From Pseudomonas sp. N40(2020) (GTDB lineage Bacteria; Pseudomonadota; Gammaproteobacteria; Pseudomonadales; Pseudomonadaceae), in NCBI RefSeq assembly GCF_014472415.1, contig NZ_JACSZV010000027.1, positions 23,574 through 87,573 of the forward strand: a DNA stretch of 64,000 nt, written 5' to 3'. The notes beneath the pieces are model-generated. The model did not search any database. It was not told where the DNA came from and saw only the letters and a list, made by a program, of their open reading frames with translations. The position numbers were made by a program, and so were the translations under genes. Within the stretch, counting starts at the first letter, position 1. Each line of letters opens with the position of its first letter. Below are positions 41,698 through 51,321 of this stretch, piece after piece.

Positions 41698-41805
41698 AAG
41701 CACTAGGGGCAATTAAATAAATCGGTGATAAATAAATCGTCCCCTTTTTCTACTAACCCGCTTTTTTCTATAGATCATATTGCGCAGATCATTATTTCAA
41801 AAGCA

Positions 41806-41834
41806 TATAAAAACCTGTCACTTATTACAGGTGA
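41806..41834 (+). promoter_or_regulatory. 29-bp island motif, copy 3
   Basis: Contains CCTGTCACTTATTACAGGTG after an A-rich start. CCTGT and ACAGG form a 5-8-5 dyad. It ends 98 nt before the start codon at 41933, nearly the same distance as copy 1 from its gene. Confidence 0.6.
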
Positions 41835-41932
41835 CAACGAATAACGCTGAAAACTAATCTGTTCTCGCAGCAACGGCTCCTTAGGGAAAACTCAAAGGAA
41901 CTGAATTTAATAATTTACAGCGGAGGCTTCAA

Positions 41933-42301
41933 ATGTCCCATTCAAATATGAAAGGTATTTACAACTCGTTTCCGAAAGGCCATCAACTTGTAATCACTAC
42001 CATGGATGAATCGGCTGGTCGCTTTACAGGTACTTTTCTCACCGCTGCTGGCAAGGAAAACATCAGCGGCGGATTTAATTTTAACAACGCAGCCAAGAAA
42101 ACTGATTTGAGCTTTTCAACACCCGACGCAAATTGGGCGTTCGAGGCTAAATACAACAGCGATGGTCCATACTTCGAGGAGTGGAACGGTCTTAAAAAAG
42201 AAAAGTCCAACCCCGAGGCCACTGCGCTATGGCCATTTTATAAGGACTTGTCGGGGGGTACTGCAGGACTGATAGTTGACGGAAGTGGCAGGGGAATGTA
42301 G
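41933..42301 (+). CDS. Orphan small protein, possibly avidin-like barrel
   Basis: A 122-residue protein (MSHSNMKGIYNSFPKGHQLVITTMDESAGRFTGTFLTAAG). The order of a G-x-Y-N-S opening strand, a G-x-F-x-G-T-F turn, then NWAFEAKYNSDGPYFEEWNGL recalls avidin/streptavidin strands, but this is a by-eye impression without family support. No signal peptide is visible. The gene is AT-rich, has AGCGGAGGCTTC before the ATG, a 29-bp motif 98 nt upstream and a strong terminator downstream. Function is unknown. Confidence 0.7.
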   Translation: MSHSNMKGIYNSFPKGHQLVITTMDESAGRFTGTFLTAAGKENISGGFNFNNAAKKTDLSFSTPDANWAFEAKYNSDGPYFEEWNGLKKEKSNPEATALWPFYKDLSGGTAGLIVDGSGRGM

Positions 42302-42356
42302 GCGAAATATCCAAACAGCTCAGCGAGTGCCGATACTGAGTTGACCATTCCTAATG

Positions 42357-42390
42357 CACTAAAAAACCGCCCGACGGCGGTTTTTTAGTG
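42357..42390. terminator. Bidirectional terminator between the orphan gene and fba
   Basis: AAAAAACCGCC and GGCGGTTTTTT pair around CGAC, extended by CACT/AGTG at the ends. Runs on both sides allow termination in both directions. Confidence 0.93.
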
Positions 42391-42408
42391 TATCTACAAC
42401 TCGAAGGC

Positions 42409-43473
42409 TTAGTTAACCTTAGCGTTCAACTCACCCTTCAGATAACGCTGATACATCGCTTCCAACGAAATCGGTTTGATCTTCGAAGCATTACCAGCAG
42501 TGCCGAACGCTTCATAACGAGCGATACAAACATCGCGCATCGCAGTCACGGTGGCGCCGAAGAATTTACGTGGGTCGAATTCGCTCGGGTTGGTGGCCAT
42601 CAGGCGACGCATGGCGCCGGTGGATGCCAGACGCAGATCGGTGTCGATGTTGACCTTGCGCACGCCGTACTTGATGCCTTCGACGATTTCTTCAACCGGC
42701 ACGCCGTAGGTTTCTTTGATGTCGCCGCCGTACTGGTTGATGATCGCCAGCCACTCTTGTGGAACCGAAGAGGAACCGTGCATCACCAGGTGGGTGTTCG
42801 GGATGCGTTTGTGGATTTCCTTGATGCGGTCGATGGCCAGCACGTCGCCGGTAGGCGGCTTGGTGAACTTGTAGGCGCCGTGGCTGGTGCCGATGGCGAT
42901 GGCCAGGGCATCAACTTGAGTCTTCTTGACGAAGTCAGCGGCTTCTTCCGGGTCGGTCAGCATTTGGCTGTGATCCAGAACGCCTTCAGCGCCAATGCCG
43001 TCTTCTTCACCGGCCATGCCGGTTTCCAGCGAACCCAGGCAACCCAGTTCGCCCTCTACCGATACGCCGCAAGCGTGAGCCATGGCCACGGTTTGCTGAG
43101 TAACGCGCACGTTGTACTCGTAATCGGTCGGCGTCTTGCCGTCTTCGCCGAGGGAGCCGTCCATCATCACCGAGCTGAAGCCCAGTTGGATCGAGCGCTG
43201 GCAGACGTCAGGGCTGGTGCCGTGGTCTTGGTGCATGCACACCGGGATGTGCGGAAACTCTTCGATCGCGGCCAGGATCAGGTGACGCAGGAATGGCGCG
43301 CCGGCGTATTTGCGAGCGCCGGCCGAAGCCTGGACGATCACCGGGGAGTCAGTCTTGTCAGCGGCTTCCATGATGGCGCGCATCTGCTCAAGGTTGTTGA
43401 CGTTGAAAGCTGGAACGCCGTAGCCGAATTCGGCTGCGTGGTCCAACATCTGGCGCATGCTGATAAGTGCCAT
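42409..43473 (-). CDS. fba: Class II fructose-1,6-bisphosphate aldolase
   Basis: A 354-residue zinc-dependent aldolase of the Calvin-type subgroup. The motifs are GYGVPAFNVNNLEQMRAIMEAA near the N-terminus, the zinc-binding HQDHGTSPDVCQRSI, SSVMMDGSLGEDGKTP, GTSHGAYKF, LVMHGSSSVPQEW and RKVNIDTDLRLA. It interconverts fructose bisphosphate with two triose phosphates; in Pseudomonas, which lacks phosphofructokinase, it serves mainly gluconeogenesis. It is the last gene of the tkt-epd-pgk-fba cluster. Confidence 0.97.
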   Translation of the reverse strand: MALISMRQMLDHAAEFGYGVPAFNVNNLEQMRAIMEAADKTDSPVIVQASAGARKYAGAPFLRHLILAAIEEFPHIPVCMHQDHGTSPDVCQRSIQLGFSSVMMDGSLGEDGKTPTDYEYNVRVTQQTVAMAHACGVSVEGELGCLGSLETGMAGEEDGIGAEGVLDHSQMLTDPEEAADFVKKTQVDALAIAIGTSHGAYKFTKPPTGDVLAIDRIKEIHKRIPNTHLVMHGSSSVPQEWLAIINQYGGDIKETYGVPVEEIVEGIKYGVRKVNIDTDLRLASTGAMRRLMATNPSEFDPRKFFGATVTAMRDVCIARYEAFGTAGNASKIKPISLEAMYQRYLKGELNAKVN

Positions 43474-43599
43474 TGTGTGTGTCTCTCCCGGTTGAGGGTC
43501 GTTAATCGTGCCAGCCTGCCGGAGCGGCGGCGGCTATTCAAGTGATTGCAGATCGGGGGTCGAAGCCCGGTCTGGTGATTCGATAAAGCAAATTCTGAA

Positions 43600-43932
43600 T
43601 TACTGCGCCTTGCAGCCGCGTCCGATCAGGTCATTGGTAGCGACCCAGTACACCAGGCCTTCGTTACCCTTGATGTGAAACGCCAGCATGCCGTCGCTGT
43701 ACAGCGTGCCCGAGGCGCCCGGCTCTTCTTTCAGGCGATAGACCTGATCACCGCCACCCAGTCGAACATCGACTTCTTTCTGGCCGGCATCGGTGTAACG
43801 CCACAGCACTTTGGCCTGGCTGTCGCAGGTCCAGGTGGTCCAGTTATCCGTGGGGGCGGACGACTGAAACAGGTTCAACTGCGCGCAACCGCCCAACAAT
43901 GCCAACGCCGCAATGGCGATCAAGCCTTTCAT
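43600..43932 (-). CDS. MliC-type lipoprotein (lysozyme inhibitor domain)
   Basis: A 110-residue lipoprotein. The signal ends LIAIAALALLGGCAQ, a lipobox with Cys at residue 16. The mature part has the MliC-like core: WTTWTCDSQAKVLWRYTDAGQKEVDVRLGGGDQVYRLKEE, GTLYSDGMLAFHIKGNEGLVYW and a final Cys. MliC proteins inhibit C-type lysozyme from the outer membrane. I start at 43932 (MKGLIAI), preceded by GAGGAA; a 22-codon extension is rejected. It corresponds to PA0554 in position. Confidence 0.85.
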   Translation of the reverse strand: MKGLIAIAALALLGGCAQLNLFQSSAPTDNWTTWTCDSQAKVLWRYTDAGQKEVDVRLGGGDQVYRLKEEPGASGTLYSDGMLAFHIKGNEGLVYWVATNDLIGRGCKAQ

Positions 43933-43988
43933 CCGTGTTCCTCGACTGACGGCGCACGCCGCCAGCCCTGAGTTAAGAGTCAGACCCG

Positions 43989-44210
43989 TCAAGGACAACC
44001 ATGTTCCTTGGCCGGGGTTTGCGCTTCGTATTTGTCCAGACCGTCCGGCCCCGAGCGCTTGTTCAGCACCGGGTTGGTTTCGGCCTGCCAGTCGGCCTGA
44101 TAACAGCCCTTCTGCGACTCGCTGGGCGCCGGTGTCGCTTCTGCCTTCGGGTTACTCCCGCAGGCCGCCAGCGTACCGGTCAGCAACAACAATGCTAACG
44201 ACTTGACCAT
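43989..44210 (-). CDS. Small lipoprotein
   Basis: A 73-residue lipoprotein with signal MVKSLALLLLTGTLAACG, the lipobox LAAC placing the lipid-modified Cys at residue 17. The mature part is short and polar (SNPKAEATPAPSESQKGCYQADWQAETNPVLNKRSGPDGLDKYEAQTPAKEHGCP). It contains two further cysteines that could pair. I do not recognise a domain. It occupies the PA0553 position between pgk and the MliC-like gene, on the same strand and probably co-transcribed with pgk (34 nt away). Confidence 0.75.
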   Translation of the reverse strand: MVKSLALLLLTGTLAACGSNPKAEATPAPSESQKGCYQADWQAETNPVLNKRSGPDGLDKYEAQTPAKEHGCP

Positions 44211-44244
44211 GTGACCACTCCTTTGCCTGGCCTGACGGGCGGCC

Positions 44245-45408
44245 TCAGGCCTTGGCCCGGCTTTCCAGGACTTCTACGGCAGGCAGCACTTTGCCTTCGA
44301 CGAATTCGAGGAACGCGCCACCACCGGTGGAAATGTAGGAGATTTGCTCAGCCACGCCATATTTATCGATGGCGGCCAGGGTGTCGCCACCGCCAGCAAT
44401 CGAGAATGCGGAACTGTCAGCAATGGCTTGGGCCAGCACTTTGGTGCCGTTGCCGAACTGGTCGAATTCGAACACGCCGACCGGACCGTTCCACAGAATG
44501 GTTTTCGACGACTTCAGCAGTTCGGCGAAGTTGGCTGCGGTTTGCGGGCCAATATCCAGAATCATGTCGTCGGCAGCGACGTCAGCGATCAGCTTGACGG
44601 TGGCTTCAGCGCTTTCAGCGAACTCCTTGGCGCACACCACATCGACCGGCAACGGCACGCTGACCTTGGCGGCGATGGCGCGCGCGGTGTCCAGCAGGTC
44701 CGGCTCGTACAGCGACTTGCCAACCGGGTGACCGGCTGCGGCGAGGAAGGTGTTGGCGATGCCGCCGCCGACGATCAGTTGATCGCAGATCTGGCTCAGG
44801 CTGTTCAATACGTCGAGTTTGGTCGAGACCTTGGAGCCAGCAACGATGGCAGCCATTGGCTTGGCCGGAGCACCCAGGGCTTTGCCCAGTGCATCCAGTT
44901 CAGCGGCCAGCAGCGGACCGGCGGCGGCGATTTTGGCGAACTTGGCCACGCCGTGGGTTGAACCCTCGGCGCGGTGAGCGGTGCCGAACGCGTCCATCAC
45001 GAACACGTCGCACAGCGCGGCGTATTGCTGGGCCAGCTCGTCGGCGTTCTTTTTCTCGCCTTTGTTGAAGCGCACGTTTTCGAACAGCACGATGTCGCCG
45101 GCCTTGACGTCAACGCCGCCCAGGTAATCGGCCACCAGCGGCACTTCGCGGCCCAGGGCCTTGCTCAGGTAGTCGGCGACTGGCTTGAGGCTGTTCTCGG
45201 CAGAGAACTCGCCTTCGGTCGGACGGCCAAGGTGCGAGCACACCATCACGGCCGCGCCTTTTTCCAGGGCCAGCTTGATGGTCGGCAGCGAAGCCAGGAT
45301 ACGCGCGTCGCTGGTGACAACACCGTCCTTGACTGGGACGTTGAGGTCTTCGCGGATCAATACGCGCTTACCTTGCAGATCGAGGTCGGACATCTTCAAC
45401 ACGGTCAT
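44245..45408 (-). CDS. pgk: Phosphoglycerate kinase
   Basis: A 387-residue enzyme. The N-terminus MTVLKMSDLDLQGKRVLIREDLNVPVKDG, the substrate region HLGRPTEGEF, VLFENVRFNKGEKKN and the nucleotide region NGPVGVFEFDQFGNGT with SIAGGGDTLAAI are characteristic. It exchanges phosphate between 1,3-bisphosphoglycerate and ATP. The start at 45408 is chosen to match the usual Pseudomonas length; the ATG three codons earlier is less likely. It follows epd by 12 nt in the glycolysis/gluconeogenesis operon. Confidence 0.97.
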   Translation of the reverse strand: MTVLKMSDLDLQGKRVLIREDLNVPVKDGVVTSDARILASLPTIKLALEKGAAVMVCSHLGRPTEGEFSAENSLKPVADYLSKALGREVPLVADYLGGVDVKAGDIVLFENVRFNKGEKKNADELAQQYAALCDVFVMDAFGTAHRAEGSTHGVAKFAKIAAAGPLLAAELDALGKALGAPAKPMAAIVAGSKVSTKLDVLNSLSQICDQLIVGGGIANTFLAAAGHPVGKSLYEPDLLDTARAIAAKVSVPLPVDVVCAKEFAESAEATVKLIADVAADDMILDIGPQTAANFAELLKSSKTILWNGPVGVFEFDQFGNGTKVLAQAIADSSAFSIAGGGDTLAAIDKYGVAEQISYISTGGGAFLEFVEGKVLPAVEVLESRAKA

Positions 45409-45420
45409 GGGTCGCACTTC

Positions 45421-46473
45421 CTACGGTTTTTTTGAAGTTGCTGTTTGCAGATAGTGGTCTGCAACGTCCAGCATTCGGTTGGCAAAACCCCATTCGTTGT
45501 CGAACCAGGCCAGGATGTTCACCAGCTTTGGGCCGGAAACACGGGTCTGACTGGCATCGACGATGGCCGAATGTGGGTCATGGTTGAAATCACAGCTGGC
45601 GTGAGGCAATTCGGTATAGGCCAAAAGTCCTTTGAGCGGGCCGCTGGTGGCGGCTTCGCGCAGGATCCGGTTGACCTCGTTCGCGTCGGTCGCCGTGGCG
45701 GTCTGCATCGTGATGTCGAGGCAGGACACGTTGACCGTCGGCACGCGTACGGCTTTGGCCTGAATTCGCCCGGCAAGTTCCGGCAGCAGGCGTTCGATAC
45801 CGCGTGCCAGACCCGTGGACACCGGGATCACCGACTGGAACGCCGAACGGGTGCGGCGCAGGTCTTCGTGGTGATAGGCATCGATCACTGGCTGATCGTT
45901 CATCGCCGAGTGAATCGTGGTGATCGACACGTAATCGAGGCCGATCGCCTTGTCGAGCAGACGCAACAGCGGCACGCCGCAGTTGGTGGTGCAGGAGGCG
46001 TTGGACACGAGCAACTCGTCGCCGGTCAGGCAATCCTGATTGACGCCGTAGACGATGGTGGCGTCGACATCCGCCTCGCTGGCCATCGGCTGCGAGAACA
46101 GCACGCGTGGCGCACCGGCGTCGAGGAAACGCTGGCCGTCGGCACGGGTGTGGTAAGCGCCGGAGCATTCAAGCACCAGATCGACGCCAAGCGACGCCCA
46201 ATCGATGCCTTCGGGGGTGGCACTGCGCAGGACCTTCACGCAGTCGCCATTAATATGCAGACAATCGCCTTCAACCCGCACTTCGCCGGGAAAGCGGCCG
46301 TGGGTGGAGTCAAAGCGTGTCAGGTATTCGATGCTGGCCATGTCGGCCAGATCGTTGATCGCGACAATTTCAAACCCGGCCTTTTCGCCTCGCTCAAACA
46401 ACGCACGCAAGACGCAACGACCAATCCGGCCGTAGCCGTTGAGTGCAACTTTGTAAGGACGCGGTTGAGGCAT
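45421..46473 (-). CDS. epd: Erythrose-4-phosphate dehydrogenase
   Basis: A 350-residue GAPDH-family enzyme. The NAD motif is VALNGYGRIGRCVLRALFERGE and the catalytic Cys is in SNASCTTNCGVPLL, with DNEWGFANRMLDV at the end. Its position between tkt and pgk, and its divergence from GapA sequences, indicate Epd, which oxidises erythrose 4-phosphate for pyridoxal-phosphate synthesis. A GAPDH activity cannot be ruled out by sequence alone. The frame opens at 46473 with MPQPRPYKVALNGYG. Confidence 0.92.
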   Translation of the reverse strand: MPQPRPYKVALNGYGRIGRCVLRALFERGEKAGFEIVAINDLADMASIEYLTRFDSTHGRFPGEVRVEGDCLHINGDCVKVLRSATPEGIDWASLGVDLVLECSGAYHTRADGQRFLDAGAPRVLFSQPMASEADVDATIVYGVNQDCLTGDELLVSNASCTTNCGVPLLRLLDKAIGLDYVSITTIHSAMNDQPVIDAYHHEDLRRTRSAFQSVIPVSTGLARGIERLLPELAGRIQAKAVRVPTVNVSCLDITMQTATATDANEVNRILREAATSGPLKGLLAYTELPHASCDFNHDPHSAIVDASQTRVSGPKLVNILAWFDNEWGFANRMLDVADHYLQTATSKKP

Positions 46474-46528
46474 GGGGTTCTCGATTACCGTGGTGAATCA
46501 GGTAGTGCGATGTTGCCCGAACCATCGC

Positions 46529-46595
46529 TTTCGCGAGCAAGCTCGCTCCCACATGGGCAGTGCATAACCCTGTGGGAGCGAGCCTGCTCGCGAAG
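46529..46595. repeat. REPIN between tkt and epd
   Basis: Inverted TCGCGAGC(A/A)GCTCGCTCCC-type units around a short spacer. The left arm has one changed base (CAAGCTCGC for CAGGCTCGC). Confidence 0.88.
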
Positions 46596-46625
46596 GCGTC
46601 AGTTCAGTCGACGCAACTGTCCGAC

Positions 46626-48623
46626 TTAGTCTTCCAGCAGCTCTTCAGCCTGACCCAGGATGTTTTCCAGGGTAAAACCGAATTCTTCGAACAGCGCAGG
46701 CGCCGGCGCCGACTCACCGTAGGTGGTCATACCGATCACGCGACCTTCCAGACCCACGTACTTGAACCAGAAGTCGGCGTGAGCCGCTTCGATCGCGATA
46801 CGTGCGCTGACCTGCAACGGCAGAACGGCTTGCTTGTAGCCGGCATCCTGAGCGTCGAACACGCTGGTGCAAGGCATGGAAACCACGCGCACCTTGCGGC
46901 CCTGCTCGGTCAGTTTGTCGTAAGCCTGAACCGCCAGACCCACTTCCGAACCGGTGGAAATCAGGATCAGCTCAGGCTCGCCTGCGCAGTCCTTCAACAC
47001 ATAGCCACCGCGGCTGATGTCGGCGATCTGGCCGGCATCGCGCTCTTGGTGCTGCAGGTTCTGACGCGAGAAGATCAGCGCCGATGGGCCGTCCTTGCGC
47101 TCCAGAGCGTTTTTCCAGGCCACCGCCGATTCAACGGCATCGGCTGGACGCCAGGTGTCGAGATTCGGCGTGGTGCGCAGGCTGGTCAGTTGCTCGATCG
47201 GCTGGTGCGTCGGGCCGTCTTCGCCCAGACCGATGGAGTCGTGGGTGTAGACGTGGATCACGCGCTTCTTCATCAGTGCCGACATGCGCACGGCGTTGCG
47301 AGCGTATTCCATGAACATCAGGAAGGTCGCGCCGTAAGGCACCAGGCCGCCGTGCAGAGTCACGCCGTTCATGATTGCGGTCATGCCGAATTCGCGCACG
47401 CCGTAGTACATGTAGTTGCCGCTGGCATCTTCAGCGCTGACGCCTTTGCAACCTTTCCACAGGGTCAGGTTGGAACCGGCCAGGTCAGCCGAACCGCCAA
47501 GCAGTTCCGGCAGCAAAGGGCCGAAGGCGTTCAGGGTGTTCTGGCTGGCTTTACGGCTGGCGATGGTTTCGCCTTTGGCGGCCACTTCAGCGATGTACGC
47601 CGAGGCTTTTTCCGAGAAGTCGGACGGCAGTTCACCGCTCAGACGACGGATCAGTTCGTTGGCTTCGGTCGGGAACGCAGCGGAGTAAGCAGCGAAACGC
47701 TGATCCCACTCGGCTTCAACCGCGCGGCCAGATTCTTTGGCATCCCATTCGGCATAGATGTCGGCCGGGATTTCGAACGGGCCGTGGTTCCAGTTCAGCG
47801 CCTGACGGGTCAGAGCGATTTCCGCGTCACCCAGTGGGGCGCCGTGGCAGTCTTCTTTACCCTGCTTGTTCGGCGAACCGAAACCGATGGTGGTCTTGCA
47901 GCAGATCAGGGTCGGCTGCGCGCTCTTGCGAGCGGTTTCGATGGCGGTCTTGATCTCTTCCGGGTCGTGACCGTCAACGTTGCGGATCACCTGCCAGTTG
48001 TAGGCTTCGAAACGCTTCGGGGTGTCATCGGTGAACCAGCCTTCGACTTCGCCGTCGATGGAGATACCGTTGTCATCGTAGAAGGCGATCAGCTTGCCCA
48101 GGCCCAAAGTACCGGCCAGGGAAGCGACTTCGTGGGAAATGCCTTCCATCATGCAGCCATCACCCAGGAACACGTAGGTGTGGTGGTCAACGATGTTGTG
48201 GCTCGGACGGTTGAACTGCGCCGCCAGGACTTTTTCTGCCAGGGCGAAGCCCACAGCGTTGGCCAGACCCTGACCCAGCGGGCCGGTGGTGGTCTCGACG
48301 CCCGGGGTGTAGCCGAATTCCGGGTGGCCCGGGGTGCGGCTGTGCAGTTGACGGAACTGCTTGAGGTCTTCGATCGACAGGTCGTAACCGGTCAGGTGCA
48401 GCAGCGAGTAGATCAACATCGAGCCATGGCCGTTGGACAGCACGAAGCGGTCACGATCGGCGAATGATGGATTGCTCGGGTTGTGCTTGAGGTAGTCGCG
48501 CCAAAGCACTTCGGCAATATCTGCCATACCCATAGGGGCACCGGGATGGCCGCTGTTGGCTTTTTGCACGGCATCCATGCTGAGGGCACGAATGGCGTTG
48601 GCACGCTCACGACGGCTAGGCAT
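46626..48623 (-). CDS. tkt: Transketolase
   Basis: A 665-residue thiamine-diphosphate enzyme. The N-terminus RRERANAIRALSMDAVQKANSGHPGAPMGMADIAEVLW is typical. The ThDP motif is GDGCMMEGISHEVASLAGTLGLGKLIAFYDDN (GDG...N), and RFVLSNGHGSMLIYSLLHLTGY plus THDSIGLGEDGPTHQP complete the pattern. It moves two-carbon units in the pentose phosphate pathway. It is the first gene of the tkt-epd-pgk-fba cluster and is divergent from the SahR-type regulator, with a 28-bp palindrome in between. Confidence 0.97.
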   Translation of the reverse strand: MPSRRERANAIRALSMDAVQKANSGHPGAPMGMADIAEVLWRDYLKHNPSNPSFADRDRFVLSNGHGSMLIYSLLHLTGYDLSIEDLKQFRQLHSRTPGHPEFGYTPGVETTTGPLGQGLANAVGFALAEKVLAAQFNRPSHNIVDHHTYVFLGDGCMMEGISHEVASLAGTLGLGKLIAFYDDNGISIDGEVEGWFTDDTPKRFEAYNWQVIRNVDGHDPEEIKTAIETARKSAQPTLICCKTTIGFGSPNKQGKEDCHGAPLGDAEIALTRQALNWNHGPFEIPADIYAEWDAKESGRAVEAEWDQRFAAYSAAFPTEANELIRRLSGELPSDFSEKASAYIAEVAAKGETIASRKASQNTLNAFGPLLPELLGGSADLAGSNLTLWKGCKGVSAEDASGNYMYYGVREFGMTAIMNGVTLHGGLVPYGATFLMFMEYARNAVRMSALMKKRVIHVYTHDSIGLGEDGPTHQPIEQLTSLRTTPNLDTWRPADAVESAVAWKNALERKDGPSALIFSRQNLQHQERDAGQIADISRGGYVLKDCAGEPELILISTGSEVGLAVQAYDKLTEQGRKVRVVSMPCTSVFDAQDAGYKQAVLPLQVSARIAIEAAHADFWFKYVGLEGRVIGMTTYGESAPAPALFEEFGFTLENILGQAEELLED

Positions 48624-48815
48624 CGCTGATCTCCTGGGTGTGAATAAACTGGAACGGAAAAAAGGAGGGCATTTTCCCTCACCGGAGCGCCTCGGGGCAA
48701 TGACAGATAGTCATGCAGAGGCGTTTTTCCAATGGATAGCGGCGGTTTCTGTTGGTGAAACCTTTCCGCTGCTCGTTTGTAGAGTTAACCATCTCGTGAG
48801 AAGTGCCATCTATCT

Positions 48816-48843
48816 AGCAATATCAAAACTTTTTGATATTGCT
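48816..48843. promoter_or_regulatory. 28-bp perfect palindrome, candidate SahR operator
   Basis: AGCAATATCAAAA and its exact complement TTTTGATATTGCT are separated by CT. The palindrome ends 38 nt before the regulator's start codon. A position in the divergent gap of tkt and an ArsR-type regulator makes it the obvious operator. It may control metK through the regulator's own operon and possibly tkt. Confidence 0.75.
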
Positions 48844-48881
48844 CTTGCGGGGATTTAACCCCGTCTCTAGACTGCTGCCCC

Positions 48882-49877
48882 ATGAACTTACGCGCGCCTT
48901 CCATTAGCCATGACGATTGCGACGAGCTGGCGGCCCTGTGCAAGGCCGGCGGCGATCCGTTGCGGCTGAATGTATTGCGCGCGCTGGCCAACGATTCGTT
49001 TGGTGTACTGGAACTGGCACAGATTTTCGGCATTGGTCAGTCCGGTATGAGTCACCACCTCAAGGTCTTGGCGCAAGCCGAGCTGGTGGCAACTCGCCGT
49101 GAAGGCAACGCGATTTTCTATCGTCGCGCCCTACCCCATACCGAACTGCTGGGCGGCAAGTTGCACGCAGCGTTGTTAGAAGAAGTCGACAATCTGGCGC
49201 TGCCGGATGCCGTGCAGGCGCGCATCGCTCAAGTGCACGGGCAACGTGCTGCGGCCAGCCAGGACTTTTTCGCCCGGGTCGCGGAGAAATTCCGCGCCCA
49301 GCAAGACTTGATTGCCGGCCTGCCGCAGTACCGCGAAAGCGTGCTGGCCCTGCTCGACAAACTGAGCTTCAGTGGCGCTGCCACGGCCATTGAAGTCGGC
49401 CCCGGTGATGGAGCTTTTCTGCCGGAACTGGCGCGCCGCTTCAGCACCGTAACCGCGCTGGACAACAGCCCGGCGATGCTCGAACTGGCGCGTCAGGTAT
49501 GTGAACGTGAACGACTGGCTAACGTCAGCCTGCAATTGGCCGATGCATTGAACGGCAGCAGCCTTCAGGCCGATTGCGTGGTACTGAATATGGTCTTGCA
49601 CCATTTCGCCGCGCCGGCCGAAGCGCTCAAGCACATGGCCGACCTGCTGCAACCGGGCGGTAGCCTGCTCGTGACAGAGTTATGTAGCCACAACCAGAGT
49701 TGGGCCAGGGAGGCCTGCGGTGATCTGTGGTTGGGGTTTGAACAGGACGATTTGGCCCGTTGGGCCACCGCTGCGGGACTCGTTCCCGGGGAAAGCCTCT
49801 ATGTAGGCTTACGTAATGGTTTCCAGATCCAGGTTCGCCACTTTCAGCGACCGGCTGGCGACATTCACCATCGGTAA
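48882..49877 (+). CDS. sahR: SahR-type ArsR regulator fused to a methyltransferase-like domain
   Basis: A 331-residue protein. Residues 12-95 are an ArsR winged helix (DELAALCKAGGDPLRLNVLRALAN, FGVLELAQIFGIGQSGMSHHLKVLAQAELV). Residues 150-320 are a class I methyltransferase-like domain with motif I EVGPGDG at 171-177 and VVLNMVLHHF. This fusion next to metK matches the SAH-responsive regulator SahR, which senses S-adenosylhomocysteine with the methyltransferase-like domain. metK follows 18 nt later, so they form an operon. Identification is by architecture and context. Confidence 0.85.
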   Translation: MNLRAPSISHDDCDELAALCKAGGDPLRLNVLRALANDSFGVLELAQIFGIGQSGMSHHLKVLAQAELVATRREGNAIFYRRALPHTELLGGKLHAALLEEVDNLALPDAVQARIAQVHGQRAAASQDFFARVAEKFRAQQDLIAGLPQYRESVLALLDKLSFSGAATAIEVGPGDGAFLPELARRFSTVTALDNSPAMLELARQVCERERLANVSLQLADALNGSSLQADCVVLNMVLHHFAAPAEALKHMADLLQPGGSLLVTELCSHNQSWAREACGDLWLGFEQDDLARWATAAGLVPGESLYVGLRNGFQIQVRHFQRPAGDIHHR

Positions 49878-49895
49878 ATTCAGGAAAACATCGAG

Positions 49896-51086
<1,191 letters not shown>

Positions 51087-51101
51087 TAACCTGGCTGCAT
51101 G

Positions 51102-51140
51102 AAAAGCCCCGCACGGTTTGCGCCGTGCGGGGCTTTTTTT
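51102..51140 (+). terminator. Terminator of the sahR-metK operon
   Basis: AAAAGCCCCGCACGG and CCGTGCGGGGCTTTTTTT form a 15-bp stem with a 6-nt loop and a T-run. Confidence 0.96.
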
Positions 51141-51178
51141 GTGCCTGAAATGCGACTCCTGAATCCAAACGGATAACC

Positions 51179-51206
51179 CTGTGGGAGCGGGCTTGCCCGC
51201 GAAGAG
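51179..51206. repeat. Single REP sequence
   Basis: One GTGGGAGCGGGCTTGCCCGC unit with no inverted partner nearby, between metK and ligB. Confidence 0.8.
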
Positions 51207-51321
51207 GCCTGCAAGAGCGACATCAATTTGCGCATTGAAACACTCCGCAAAACACCACGCCGACCCAACTCAAAATCCTCGCCTAGCCTTCAAGCATTCC
51301 CTTTGAGCAAGGACGCTCACG

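Larger units (their letters stand above)
40744..41750 (+). mobile_element. RAYT element with terminal inverted sequences
   Basis: The REP-associated transposase gene is flanked by GGGGACAGACTTATTTA at 40769-40785 and, inverted near 41727-41742, by TAAATAAATCGTCCCC. Two overlapping GGAACCAAAAAAGGG units (13-bp period) mark the left edge at 40744-40771. The exact ends are inferred. Confidence 0.6.
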
